Assembly (NCBI RefSeq): GCF_000003605.2
Contig: NW_003131026.1
Coordinates: 1 to 64,000 of the forward strand
DNA length: 64,000 bases
From: Saccoglossus kowalevskii
Lineage: Eukaryota; Hemichordata; Enteropneusta; Harrimaniidae
Direction: 5' to 3'
Part shown: positions 23,584 to 36,502 of the stretch, in pieces
How the letters are laid out: each line of letters starts with the position of its first letter
How positions within the stretch are numbered: the first letter of the stretch is position 1
Program-made: the position numbers and the translations under genes
Notes under the pieces: generated by a model
Seen by the model: only the letters and a program-made list of their open reading frames with translations
What the model was told of the DNA's origin: nothing
Databases searched by the model: none

Positions 23584-24754
23584 ATTGTTGAATGCTAGGG
23601 ATTTATGCTGATGTAATCTATCATTTGTTTAATTATGGACCACCGGCGAGGTCATCAAAAATTGCATCGACCAACGGTATTTCACGTCGTTTCGTGCAGG
23701 GTATTGGTAAAAGTTTTCAACGAGCAATAATCGCGCCTCGGTTGGACCTCATGGGCTACGATACCGCCTCTGCGCAGAGATAAATTGACATCGCGCTGAC
23801 CATCCAGGTCATATTCCACACACATATATACTCGGTTTGGATTTGGCGCATTACGTATTGGTTACGTAAAGGCAGCGTGGGGATATTGTTATGTAAATAG
23901 GTGAAAATATTCACACATAAAAAGGCGGCCATTTAGCACGTTACTGTTTGTTGAGTTAAAAAATAATTCATGCTGTTCCAACAGTTTATTCCACAACCAT
24001 CCTCTACAAAATAAAGATTACATACGGTTTTTGATTAAACCCGTCTTTCCTTATTGTGGACTTTGTGGAATAACCATTCACGAGTCAATCGAAATAGGCA
24101 AATTGCACGACAGCTTCATTAGAACCACCACGCCGACTAAACTTGATTATCCGACCACTGTCCCGGCGGTGTTGTTTTAGCGAACTTCCTGCAAGACATA
24201 GACATATACAAGTTCGCGTATATCAGCTGTTACCATTAATTCAACGCGTGGCCCAATCTGATGGTGTAATTTGCGTTTTTATAAGACGTTTTGCTTTCGT
24301 CTATGTGAATATATATTACACTCTCGATGTGCGCCCTCCAAGAACAACGGTTCGAGTGATATGCATACATCGCCAATAGATGGCGTTTTTGAAAGTGTTC
24401 CTCTAAACGCAAATAGCATCCAATGTTATCTAATTTGAAATAGTATACTACACGCAGAGCTCTTGTACTCAGGCGCAAAATGGTGCAGCTACCTAAGAGT
24501 ATAAGATAACAAGGACACGAAGAATAACAAGACTTGAGTCAATCATAATAGACAAATTGCACGACAGTTTGTTTCAAGGACCAACACGCTGTCATCACCA
24601 ACGTCATCACCATCATGTTTCTTTCATAACCTTGTTTTTGTGAATGATGCCATGCTTTAACTCATTCTGTTTAATTAAAATCTATGATAGAATAAAACAC
24701 ATATATTATTATGGATTGAGATGTCGGATACAACAATGTTACTTTTCACATAGT
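23584..24754 (+). repeat. Satellite unit M21 (type D 5' half, class A 3' half)
   Basis: 1171 bp. Type D marks are CAACGAGC, GATACCGCC, the 5-bp deletion after CTGACCA, GTTGAGTTAAAAAATAA and CCTCTACAAAA. GCTAGGG at the start is shared with M36. CCACCGGCGAGG is private. Confidence 0.92.
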
Positions 24755-25931
24755 ATTGTTGAATGCTTGGGATTTATGCTGATGTAATCTATCATTTGTT
24801 TAATTATGGACCTCTGGAGAGGTCATCAAAAATTGCATCGACCGACGGTATTTCACGTCGTTTCGTGCAGGGTATTGGTAAAAGTTTTCAACTAGCAATA
24901 ATCGCGCCTCGGTTGGACCTCATGGGCTACGATATCATCTCTGCGCAGAGATAAATTGACATCGCGCTGAACAGACAATCCAGGTCATATTCCACACAAA
25001 TATATACTCGGTTTGGATTTGCCGCATTACGTATTGGTTACGTAAAGGCAGCGTGGGGATATTGTTATGTAAATAGGTGAAAATATTCACACATAAAAAG
25101 GCGGCCGTTTAGCACGTTATTGTTTGTTGAATTAAAAAAATAATTCATGCTGTTCCAACAGTTTATTCCACAACCATCCTCAACAAAATAAAGATTACAT
25201 ACGGTTTTTGATTAAACCCGTCTTTCCTTATTGTGGACTTTGTGGAATAACCATTCACGAGTCAATCGAAATAGGCAAATTGCACGACAGCTTCATTAGA
25301 ACCACCACGCCGACTAAAGTTGATTATCCTACCACTGTCCCGGCGGTGTTGTTTTAGCGAACATCCTGCATGACATAGACATATACAAGTTCGCGTATAT
25401 CAGCTGTTACCATTAATTCAACCCGTGGCCCAATCTGATGGTGTAATTTGCGTTTTTATAAGACGTTTTGCTTTCATCTAGGTGAATATATATTACACTC
25501 TCGATGTGCGCCCTCCAAGAACAACGGTTCGAGTGACATGCATACATCGCCAATAGATGGCGTTTTTGAAAGTGTTCCTCAAAACGCAAATAGCATCCAA
25601 TGTTATCTAATTTGAAATAGTACACTACACGCAGAGCTCTTGTACTCAGGCGCAAAATGGTGCAGCTACCTAAAGAGTATAAGTTAAGAAGACACGAAGA
25701 ATAACAAGACTTGAGTCAATCATAATAGACAAATTGCACGACAGTTTGTTTCAAGGACCAACACGCTGTCATCACCAACGTCATCACCATCATGTTTCTT
25801 TCATAACCTTGTTTTTGTGAATGATGCCATGCTTTAACTCATTTTGTTTAATTAAAATCTATGATAGAATAAAACACATATATTATTATGGATTGAGATG
25901 TCGGATACAACAATGTTACTTTTCGCATAGT
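24755..25931 (+). repeat. Satellite unit M22 (class B, mosaic)
   Basis: 1177 bp. The 5' part matches M9 (GATATCATCTCTG, TTTGCCGCATT). The 3' part matches M37 (AAAGTTGATTATCC, ACATCCTGCATGAC, TTCATCTAGG, TAAGTTAAGAAG, CATTTTGTTT). Confidence 0.93.
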
Positions 25932-27108
25932 ATTGTTGAATGCTTGGGATTTATGCTGATGTAATCTATCATTTGTTTAATTATGGACCTCCGGAGAGGT
26001 CATCAAAAATTGCATCGACCGACGGTATTTCACGTCGTTTCGTGCAGGGTATTGGTAAAAGTTTTCAACTAGCAATAATCGCGCCTCTGTTGGATCTCAT
26101 GGGCTACGATATCGCCTCTGCGCAGAGATAAATTGACATCGCGCTGACCAGACAATCCAGGTCATATTCCACACACATATATACTCGGTTTGGATTTGGC
26201 GCATTACGTATTGGTTACGTAAAGGCAGCGTGGGGATATTGTTATGTAAATAGGTGAAAATATTCACACATAAAAAGGCGGCCATTTAGCACGTTATTGT
26301 TTGTTGAATTAAAAAAATAATTCATGCTGTTCCAACAGTTTATTCCACAACCATCCTCAACAAAATGAAGATTACATACGGTTTTTGATTAAACCCGTCT
26401 TTCCTTATTGTGGACTTTGTGGAATAACCATTCACGAGTCAATCGAAATAGGCAAATTGCACGACAGCTTCATTAGAACCACCACGCCGACTAAACTTGA
26501 TTATCCGACCACTGTCCCGGCGGTGTTGTTTTAGCGAACTTCCTGCAAGACATAGACATATACAAGTTCGCGTATATCAGTTGTTACCATTAATTCAACC
26601 CGTGGCCCAATCTGATGGTGTAATTTGCGTTTTTATAAGACGTTTTGCTTTCGTCTAGGTGAATATATATTACACTCTCGATGTGCGCCCTCCAAGAACA
26701 ACGGTTCGAGTGATATGCATACATCGCCAATAGATGGCGTTTTTGAAAGTGTTCCTCTAAACGCAAATAGCATCCAATGTTATCTAATTTGAAATAGTAC
26801 ACTACACGCAGAGTTCTTGTACTCAGGCGCAAAATGGTGCAGCTACCTAAAGAGTATAAGATAACAAGACACGAAGAATAACAAGACTTGAGTCAATCAT
26901 AATAGACAAATTGCACGACAGTTTGTTTCAAGGACCAACACGCTGTCATCACCAACGTCATCACCATCATGTTTCTTTCATAACCTTGTTTTTGTGAATG
27001 ATGCCATGCTTTAACTCATTCTGTTTAATTAAAATCTATGATAGAATAAAACACATATATTATTATGGATTGAGATGTCGGATACAACAATGTTACTTTT
27101 CGCATAGT
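25932..27108 (+). repeat. Satellite unit M23 (class B, twin of M38)
   Basis: 1177 bp. CCTCTGTTGGATCTC is shared only with M38, extending the block shared by M22 and M37. It also has AAAATGAAG and ATATCAGTTG. Confidence 0.92.
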
Positions 27109-28285
27109 ATTGTTGAATGCTTGGGATTTATGCTGATGTAATCTATCATTTGTTTAATTATGGACCTCTGGAGAGGTCATCAAAAATTGCATCGACCGAC
27201 GGTATTTCACGTCGTTTCGTGCAGGGTATTGGTAAAAGTTTTCAACTAGCAATAATCGCGCCTCGGTTGGACCTCATGGGCTACGATATCGCCTCTGCGC
27301 AGAGATAAATTGACATCGCGCTGACCAGACAATCCAGGTCATATTCCACACACATATATACTCGGTTTGGATTTGGCGCATTACGTATTGGTTACGTAAA
27401 GGCAGCGTGGGGATATTGTTATGTAAATAGGTGAAAATATTCACACATAAAAAAGCGGCCATTTAGCACGTTATTGTTTGTTGAATTAAAAAAATAATTC
27501 ATGCTGTTCCAACAGTTTATTCCACAACCATCCTCAACAAAATGAAGATTACATACGGTTTTTGATTAAACCCGTCTTTCCTTATTGTGGACTTTGTGGA
27601 ATAACCATTCACGAGTCAATCGAAATAGGCAAATTGCACGACAGCTTCATTAGAACCACCACGCCGACTAAACTTGATTATCCGACCACTGTCCCGGCGG
27701 TGTTGTTTTAGCGAACTTCCTGCAAGACATAGACATATACAAGTTCGCGTATATCAGTTGTTACCATTAATTCAACCCGTGGCGCAATCTGATGGTGTAA
27801 TTTGCGTTTTTATAAGACGTTTTGCTTTCGTCTTGGTGAATATATATTACACTCTCGATGTGCGCCCTCCAAGAACAACGGTTCGAGTGATATGCATACA
27901 TCGCCAATAGATGGCGTTTTTGAAAGTGTTCCTCTAAACGCAAATAGCATCCAATGTTATCTAATTTGAAATAGTATACGACACGCAGAGTTCTTGTACT
28001 CAGGCGCAAAATGGTGCAGCTACCTAAAGAGTATAAGATAACAAGACACGAAGAATAACAAGACTTGAGTCAATCATAATAGACAAATTGCACGACAGTT
28101 TGTTTCAAGGACCAACACGCTGTCATCACCAACGTCATCACCATCATGTTTCTTTCATAACCTTGTTTTTGTGAATGATGCCATGCTTTAACTCATTCTG
28201 TTTAATTAAAATCTATGATAGAATAAAACACATATATTATTATGGATTGAGATGTCGGATACAACAATGTTACTTTTCGCATAGT
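27109..28285 (+). repeat. Satellite unit M24 (class C)
   Basis: 1177 bp. Class C at both diagnostic sites, like M7 and M53. It differs from them in carrying GTATACGACACG in the 3' part. Confidence 0.92.
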
Positions 28286-29462
28286 ATTGTTGAATGCCTG
28301 GGATTTATGCTGATGTAATCTATCATTTGTTTAATTATGGACCTCTGGAGAGGTCATCAAAAATTGCATCGACCGACGGTATTTCACGTCGTTTCGTGCA
28401 GGGTATTGGTAAAAGTTTTCAACTAGCAATAATCGCGCCTCGGTTGGACCTCATGGGCTACGATATCGCCTCTGCGCAGAGATAAATTGACATCGCGCTG
28501 ACCAGACAATCCAGGTCATATTCCACACACATATATACTCGGTTTGGATTTGGCGCATTACGTATTGGTTACGTAAAGGCAGCGTGGGGATATTGTTATG
28601 TAAATAGGTGAAAATATTCACACATAAAAAAGCGGCCATTTAGCACGTTATTGTTTGTTGAATTAAAAAAATAATTCATGCTGTTCCAACAGTTTATTCC
28701 ACAACCATCCTCAACAAAATAAAGATTACATACGGTTTTTGATTAAACCCGTCTTTCCTTATTGTGGACTTTGTGGAATAACTATTCACGAGTTAATCGA
28801 AATAGGCAAATTGCACGACAGCTTCATTAGAACCACCACGCCGACTAAACTTGATTATCCGACCACTGTCCCGGCGGTGTTGTTTTAGCGAACTTCCTGC
28901 AAGACATAGACATATACAAGTTCGCGTATATCAGCTGTTACCATTAATTCAACGCGTGGCCCAATCTGATGGTGTAATTTGCGTTTTTATAAGACGTTTT
29001 GCTTTCGTCTATGTGAATATATATTACACTCTCGATGTGCGCCCTCCAAGAACAACGGTTCGAGTGATATGCATACATCGCCAATAGATGGCGTTTTTGA
29101 AAGTGTTCCTCTAAACGCAAATAGCATCCAATGTTATCTAATTTGAAATAGTACACTACACGCAGAGTTCTTGTACTCAGGCGCAAAATGGTGCAGCTAC
29201 CTAAAGAGTATAAGATAACAAGACACGAAGAATAACAAGACTTGAGTCAATCATAATAGACAAATTGCACGACAGTTTGTTTCAAGGACCAACACGCTGT
29301 CATCACCAACGTCATCACCATCATGTTTCTTTCATAACCTTGTTTTTGTGAATGATGCCATGCTTTAACTCATTCTGTTTAATTAAAATCTATGATAGAA
29401 TAAAACACATATATTATTATGGATTGAGATGTCGGATACAACAATGTTACTTTTCGCATAGT
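28286..29462 (+). repeat. Satellite unit M25 (class A)
   Basis: 1177 bp. Private GAATGCCTGGG lies at the start. ATAACTATTCACG is shared with M45. Confidence 0.92.
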
Positions 29463-30638
29463 ATTGTTGAATGCTTGGGATTTATGCTGATGTAATCTAT
29501 CATTTGTTTAATTATGGACCTCCGGAGAGGTCATCAAAAATTGCATCGACCGACGGTATTTCACGTCGTTTCGTGCAGGGTATTGGTAAAAGTTTTCAAC
29601 TAGCAATAATCGCGCCTCGGTTGGACCTCATGGGCTACGATATTGCCTCTGCGCAGAGATAAATTGACATCGCGCTGACCAGACAATCCAGGTCATATTC
29701 CACACACATATATACTCGGTTTGGATTTGGCGCATTACGTATTGGTTACGTAAAGGCAGCGTGGGGATATTGTTATGTAAATAGGTGGAAATATTCACAC
29801 ATAAAAAGGCGGCCATTTAGCACGTTATTGTTTGTTGAATTAAAAAAATAATTCATGCTGTTCCAACAGTTTATTCCACAACCATCCTCAACAAAATGAA
29901 GATTACATACGGTTTTTGATTAAACCCGTCTTTCCTTATTGTGGACTTTGTGGAATAACCATTCACGAGTCAATCGAAATAGGCAAATTGCACGACAGCT
30001 TCATTAGAACCACCACGCCGACTAAACTTGATTATCCGACCACTGTCCCGGCGGTGTTGTTTTAGCGAACTTCCTGCAAGACATAGACATATACAAGTTC
30101 GCGTATATCAGTTGTTACCATTAATTCAACCCGTGGCCCAATCTGATGGTGTAATTTGCGTTTTTATAAGACGTTTTGCTTTCGTCTAGGTGAATATATA
30201 TTACACTCTCGATGTGCGCCTCCAAGAACAACGGTTCGAGTGATATGCATACATCGCCAATAGATGGCGTTTTTGAAAGTGTTCCTCTAAACGCAAATAG
30301 CATCCAATGTTATCTAATTTGAAATAGTATACGACACGCAGAGTTCTTGTACTCAGGCGCAAAATGGTGCAGCTACCTAAAGAGTATAAGATAACAAGAC
30401 ACGAAGAATAACAATACTTGAGTCAATCATAATAGACAAATTGCACGACAGTTTGTTTCAAGGACCAACACGCTGTCATCACCAACGTCATCACCATCAT
30501 TTTTCTTTCATAACCTTGTTTTTGTGAATGATGCAATGCTTTAACTCATTCTGTTTAATTAAAATCTATGATAGAATAAAACACATATATTATTATGGAT
30601 TGAGATGTCGGATACAACAATGTTACTTTTCGCATAGT
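29463..30638 (+). repeat. Satellite unit M26 (class B, 3' twin of M49)
   Basis: 1176 bp. AACAATACTTGAG, CATCATTTTTCTTTC and GATGCAATGC are shared with the 3' end of M49. Private changes are GATATTGCCTC and GGTGGAAATATTC, and one C is missing in GTGCGCCTCC. Confidence 0.92.
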
Positions 30639-31814
30639 ATTGTTGAATGCTTGGGATTTAGGCTGATGTAAGCTATCATTTGTTTAATTATGGACCTCCG
30701 GAAAGGTCATCAAAAATTGCATCGACCGACGGTATTTCACGTCGTTTCGTGCAGGGTATTGGTAAAAGTTTTCAACTAGCAATAATCGCGCCTCGGTTGA
30801 ACCTCATGGGCTACGATATCGCCTCTGCGCAGAGATAAATTGACATCGCGCTGACCAGGCAATCCAGGTCATATTCCACACACATATATACTCGGTTTGG
30901 ATTTGGCGCATTACGTATTGGTTACGTAAAGGCAGCATGGGGATATTGTTATGTAAATAGGTGAAAATATTCACACATAAAAAGGCGGCCATTTAGCACG
31001 TTACTGTTTGTTGAATTAAAAAATAATTCATGCTGTTCCAACAGTTTATTCCACAACCATCCTCAACAAAATAAAGACTACATACGGTTTTTGATTAAAC
31101 CCGTCTTTCCTTATTGTGGACTTTGTGGAATAACCATTCACGAGTCAATCGAAATAGGCAAATTGCACGACAGCTTCATTAGAACCACCACGCCGACTAA
31201 ACTTGATTATCCGACCACTGTCCCGGCGGTGTTGTTTTAGCGAACCTCCTGCAAGACATAGACATATACAAGTTCGCGTATATCAGCTGTTACCATTAAT
31301 TCAACCCGTGGCCCAATCTGATGGTGTAATTTGCGTTTTTATAAGACGTTTTGCTTTCGTCTAGGTGAATATATATTACACTCTCGATGTGCGCCCTCCA
31401 AGAACAACGGTTCGAGTGACATGCATACATCGCCAATAGATGGCGTTTTTGAAAGTGTTCCTCTAAACGCAAATAGCATCCAATGTTATCTAATTTGAAA
31501 TAGTACACTACACGCAGAGCTCTTGTACTCAGGCGCAAAATGGTGCAGCTACCTAAAGAGTATAAGATAACAAGACACGAAGAATAACAAGACTTGAGTC
31601 AATCATAATAGACAAATTGCACGACAGTTTGTTTCAAGGACCAACATGCTGTCATCACCAACGTCATCACCAACATGTTTCTTTCATAACCTTGTTTTTG
31701 TGAATGATGCCATGCTTTAACTCATTCTGTTTAATTAAAATCTATGATAGAATAAAACACATATATTATTATGGATTGAGATGTCGGATACAACAATGTT
31801 ACTTTTCGCATAGT
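30639..31814 (+). repeat. Satellite unit M27 (class B, twin of M50 5' part)
   Basis: 1176 bp. GGCTGATGTAAGC, CGGAAAGGTC, GGTTGAACCTC and GGCAGCATGGG are shared with the start of M50. Private changes are CCAGGCAATCC and AACATGCTGTC. Confidence 0.92.
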
Positions 31815-32991
31815 ATTGTTGAATGCTTGGGATTTATGCTGATTTAATCTATCATTTGTTTAATTATGGACCACCGGAGAGGTCATCAAAAATTGCATCG
31901 ACCGACGGTATTTCACGTCGTTTCGTGCAGTGTATTGGTAAAAGTTTTCAACTAGCAATAATCGCGCTTCGGTTGGACCTCATGGGCTACGATATCGCCT
32001 CTGCGCAGAGATAAATTGACATCGCGCTGACCAGACAATCCAGGTCATATTCCACACACATATATACTCGGTTTGGATTTGGCGCATTACGTATTGGTTA
32101 CGTAAAGGCAGCGTGGGGATATTGTTATGTAAATAGGTGAAAATATTCACACATAAAAAGGCGGCCATTTAGCACGTTATTGTTTGTTGAATTAAAAAAA
32201 TAATTCATGCTGTTCCAACAGTTTATTCCACAACCATCCTCAACAAAATGAAGATTACAAACGGTTTTTGATTAAACCCGTCTTTCCTTATTGTGGACTT
32301 TGTGGAATAACCATTCACGAGTCAATCGAAATAGGCAAATTGCACGACAGCTTCATTAGAACCACCACGCCGACTAAACTTGATTATCCGACCACTGTCC
32401 CAGTGGTGTTGTTTTAGCGAACTTCCTGCAAGACATAGACATATACAAGTTCGCGTATATCAGTTGTTACCATTAATTCAACCCGTGGCCCAATCTGATG
32501 GTGTAATTTGCGTTTTTATAAGACGTTTTGCTTTCGTCTAGGTGAATATATATTACACTCTCGATGTGCGCCCTCCAAGAACAACGGTTCGAATGATATG
32601 CATACATCGCCAATAGATGGCGTTTTTGAAAGTGTTCCTCTAAACGCAAATAGCATCCAATGTTATCTAATTTGAAATAGTACACTACACGCAGAGCTCT
32701 TGTACTCAGGCGCAAAATGGTGCAGCTACCTAATGAGTATAAGATAACAAGACACGAAGAATAACAAGACTTGAGTCAATCATAATAGACAAATTGCACG
32801 ACAATTTGTTTCAAGGACCAACACGTTGTCATCACCAACGTCATCACCATCATGTTTCTTTCATAACCTTGTTTTTGTGAATGATGCCATGCTTTAACTC
32901 ATTCTGTTTAATTAAAATATATGATTGAATAAAACACATATATTATTATGGATTGAGATGTCTGATACAACAATGTTACTTTTCGCATAGT
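31815..32991 (+). repeat. Satellite unit M28 (class B, many private changes)
   Basis: 1177 bp, with an unusually large number of private substitutions: CTGATTTAATC, GCAGTGTATTGG, GATTACAAACGG, TCCCAGTGGTG, TCGAATGATATGC, CTAATGAGTAT, GACAATTTG, CACGTTGTC and ATATATGATTGAAT. Confidence 0.92.
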
Positions 32992-34169
32992 ATTGTTGAA
33001 TGCTTGGGATTTATGCTGATGTAATCTATCATTTGTTTAATTATGGACCTCCGGAGAGGTCATCAAAAATTGCATCGACCGACGGTATTTCACGTCGTTT
33101 CGTGCAGGGTATTGGTAAAAGTTTTCAACTAGCAATAATCGCGCCTCGGTTGGACCTCATGGGCTACGATATCGCCTCTGCGCAGAGATAAATTGACATC
33201 GCGCTGACCAGACAATCCAGGTCATATTCCACACACATATATACTCGGTTTGGATTTGGCGCATTACGTATTGGTTACGTAAAGGCAGCGTGGGGATATT
33301 GTTATGTGTAAATAGGTGAAAATATTCACACATAAAAAAGCGGCCATTTAGCACGTTATTGTTTGTTGATTAAAAAAATAATTCATGCTGTTCCAACAGT
33401 TTATTCCACAACCATCCTCAACAAAATAAAGATTACATACGGTTTTTGATTAAACCCGTCTTTCCTTATTGTGGACTTTGTGGAATAACCATTCACGAGT
33501 TAATCGAAATAGGCAAATTGCACGACAGCTTCATTTGAACCACCACGCCGACTAAACTTGATTATCCGACCACTGTCCCGGCGGTGTTGTTTTAGCGAAC
33601 TTCCTGCAAGACATAGACATATACAAGTTCGCGTATATCATCTGTTACCATTAATTCAACGCGTGGCCCAATCTGATGGTGTAATTTGCGTTTTTATAAG
33701 ACGTTTTGCTTTCGTCTAGGTGAATATATATTACACTCTCGATGTGCGCCCTCCAAGAACAACGGTTTGAGTTATATGCATACATCGCCAATAGATGGCG
33801 TTTTTGAAAGTGTTCCTCTAAACGCAAATAGCATCCAATGTTATCTAATTTGAAATAGTACACTACACGCGGAGTTCTTGTACTCAGGCGCAAAATGGTG
33901 CAGCTACCTAAGGAGTATAAGATAACAAGACACGAAGAATAACCAGACTTGAGTCAATCATAATAGACAAATTGCCCTACAGTTTGTTTCAAGGACCAAC
34001 ACGCTGTCATCACCAACGTCATCACCATCATGTTTCTTTCATAACCTTGTTTTTGTGAATAATTCCATGCTTTAACTCATTCTGTTTTATTAAAATGTAT
34101 GATAGAATAAAACACATATATTATTGTGGATTGTGATGTCGGATACAACAATGTTATTTTTCGCATAGT
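32992..34169 (+). repeat. Satellite unit M29 (hybrid, twin of M20)
   Basis: 1178 bp. TATGTGTAAATAGG, TCATTTGAACC, GGTTTGAGT, CTAAGGAG, AACCAGACTTG and TTGCCCTACAG are shared with M20. The tail is odd: GAATAATTCCATGC, TGTTTTATTAAAATG, ATTGTGGATTGTG and GTTATTTTTCGC. Confidence 0.92.
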
Positions 34170-35340
34170 AATGTTGAATGCTTGGGATTAATGCTGATGT
34201 AATCTATCATTTGTGTAATTATGGACCTCTGGAGAGGTCATCAAAAATTGCATCGACCGACGGTATTTCACGTCGTTTCGTGCAGGGTATTGGTAAAAGT
34301 TTTCAACGAGCAATAATCGCGCCTCGGTTGGACCTCATGGGCTACGATACCGCCTCTGCGCAGAGATAAATTGACATCGCGCTGACCATCCATGTCATAT
34401 TCCACACACATATATACTCGGTTTGGATTTGGCGCATTACGTATTGGTTACGTAAAGGCAGCGTGGGGATATTGTTATGTAAATAGGTGACAATATTCAC
34501 ACATAAAAAGGCGGCCATTTAGCACGTTACTGTTTGTTGAGTTAAAAAATAATTCATGCTGTTCCAACAGTTTATTCCACAACCATCCTCTACAAAATAA
34601 AGATTACATACGGTTTTTGATTAAACCCGTCTTTCCTTATTGTGGACTTTGTGGAATAACCATTCACGAGTCAATCGAAATAGGCAAATTGCACGACAGC
34701 TTCATTAGAACCACCACGCCGACTAAACTTGATTATCCGACCACTGTCCCGGCGGTGTTGTTTTAGCGAACTTCCTGCAAGACATAGACATATACAAGTT
34801 CGCGTATATCAGCTGTTACCATTAATTCAACCCGTGGCCCAATCTGATGGTGTAATTTGCGTTTTTATAAGACGTTTTGCTTTCGTCTAGGTGAATATAT
34901 ATTACACTCTCGATGTGCGCCCTCCAAGAACAACGGTTCGAGTGATATGCATACATCGCCAATAGATGGCGTTTTTGAAAGTGTTCCTCTAAACGCAAAT
35001 AGCATCCAATGTTATCTAATTTGAAATAGTATACGACACGCAGAGTTCTTGTACTCAGGCGCAAAATGGTGCAGCTACCTAAAGAGTATAAGATAACAAG
35101 ACACGAAGAATAACAAGACTTGAGTCAATCATAATAGACAAATTGCACGACAGTTTGTTTCAAGGACCAACACGCTGTCATCACCAACGTCATCACCATC
35201 ATGTTTCTTTCATAACCTTGTTTTTGTGAATGATGCCATGCTTTAACTCATTCTGTTTAATTAAAATCTATGATAGAATAAAACACATATATTATTATGG
35301 ATTGAGATGTCGGATACAACAATGTTACTTTTCGCATAGT
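34170..35340 (+). repeat. Satellite unit M30 (type D 5' half, class B 3' half)
   Basis: 1171 bp. Type D marks as in M21, following an M20-like unit as M21 does. TTGTGTAATTATGG is shared with M47. Private changes are GGGATTAATGCTG, CCATCCATGTC and GGTGACAATATTC. Confidence 0.92.
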
Positions 35341-36502
35341 ATTGTTGAATGCTTGGGATTTAGGCTGATGTAAGCTATCATTTGTTTAATTATGGACCTC
35401 CGGAGAGGTCATCAAAAAATGCATCGACCGACGGTATTTCACGTCGTTTCGTGCAGGGTATTGGTAAAAGTTTTCAACTAGCAATAATCGCGCCTCGGTT
35501 GGACCTCATGGGCTACGATATCGCCTCTGCGCAGAGATAAATTGACATCGCGCTGACCAGACAATCCAGGTCATATTCCACACACATATACTCGGTTTGG
35601 ATTTGGCGCATTACGTATTGGTTACGTAAAGGCAGCGTGGGGATATTGTTATGTAAATAGGTGAAAATATTCACACATAAAAAGGCGGCCATTTAGCACG
35701 TTACTGTTTGTTGAATTAAAAAATAATTCATGCTGTTCCAACCGTTTATTCCACAACCATCCTCAACAAAATAAAGACTACATACGGTTTTTGATTAAAC
35801 CCGTCTTTCCTTATTGTGGACTTTGTGGAATAACCATTCACGAGTCAATCGAAATAGGCAAATTGCACGACAGCTTCATTAGAACCACCACGCCGACTAA
35901 ACTTGATTATCCGACCACTGTCCCGGCGGTGTTGTTTTAGCGAACTTCCTGCAAGACATAGACATATACAAGTTCGCGTATATCAGCTGTTACCATTAAT
36001 TCAACCCGTGGCCCAATCTGATGGTGTAATTTGCGTTTTTATAAGACGTTTTGCTTTCGTCTAGGTGAATATATATTACACTCTCGATGTGCGCCCTCCA
36101 AGAACAACGTTTCGAGTGACATGCATACATCGCCAATAGATGGCGTTTTTGAAAGTGTTCCTCTAAACGCAAATAGCATCCAATGTTATCTAATTTGAAA
36201 TAGTACACTACACGCAGAGCTCTTGTACTCAGGCGCAAAATGGTGCAGCTACCTAAAGAGTATAAGATAACAAGACACGAAGAATAACAAGACTTGAGTC
36301 AATCATAATAGACAAATTGCACGACAGTTTGTTTCAAGGACCAACACGCTGTCATCACCAACATGTTTCTTTCATAACCTTGTTTTTGTGAATGATGCCA
36401 TGCTTTAACTCATTCTGTTTAATTAAAATCTATGATAGAATAAAACATATATATTATTATGGATTGAGATGTCGGATACAACAATGTTACTTTTCGCATA
36501 GT
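35341..36502 (+). repeat. Satellite unit M31 (class B, 12-bp contraction)
   Basis: 1162 bp. One copy of the 12-bp GTCATCACCAAC unit is missing near 36360. A TA is missing in CACACATATACTCGG. The 5' part (CAAAAAATGCATC) matches M17. Private changes are CCAACCGTTTATT and CAACGTTTCGAG. Confidence 0.92.
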
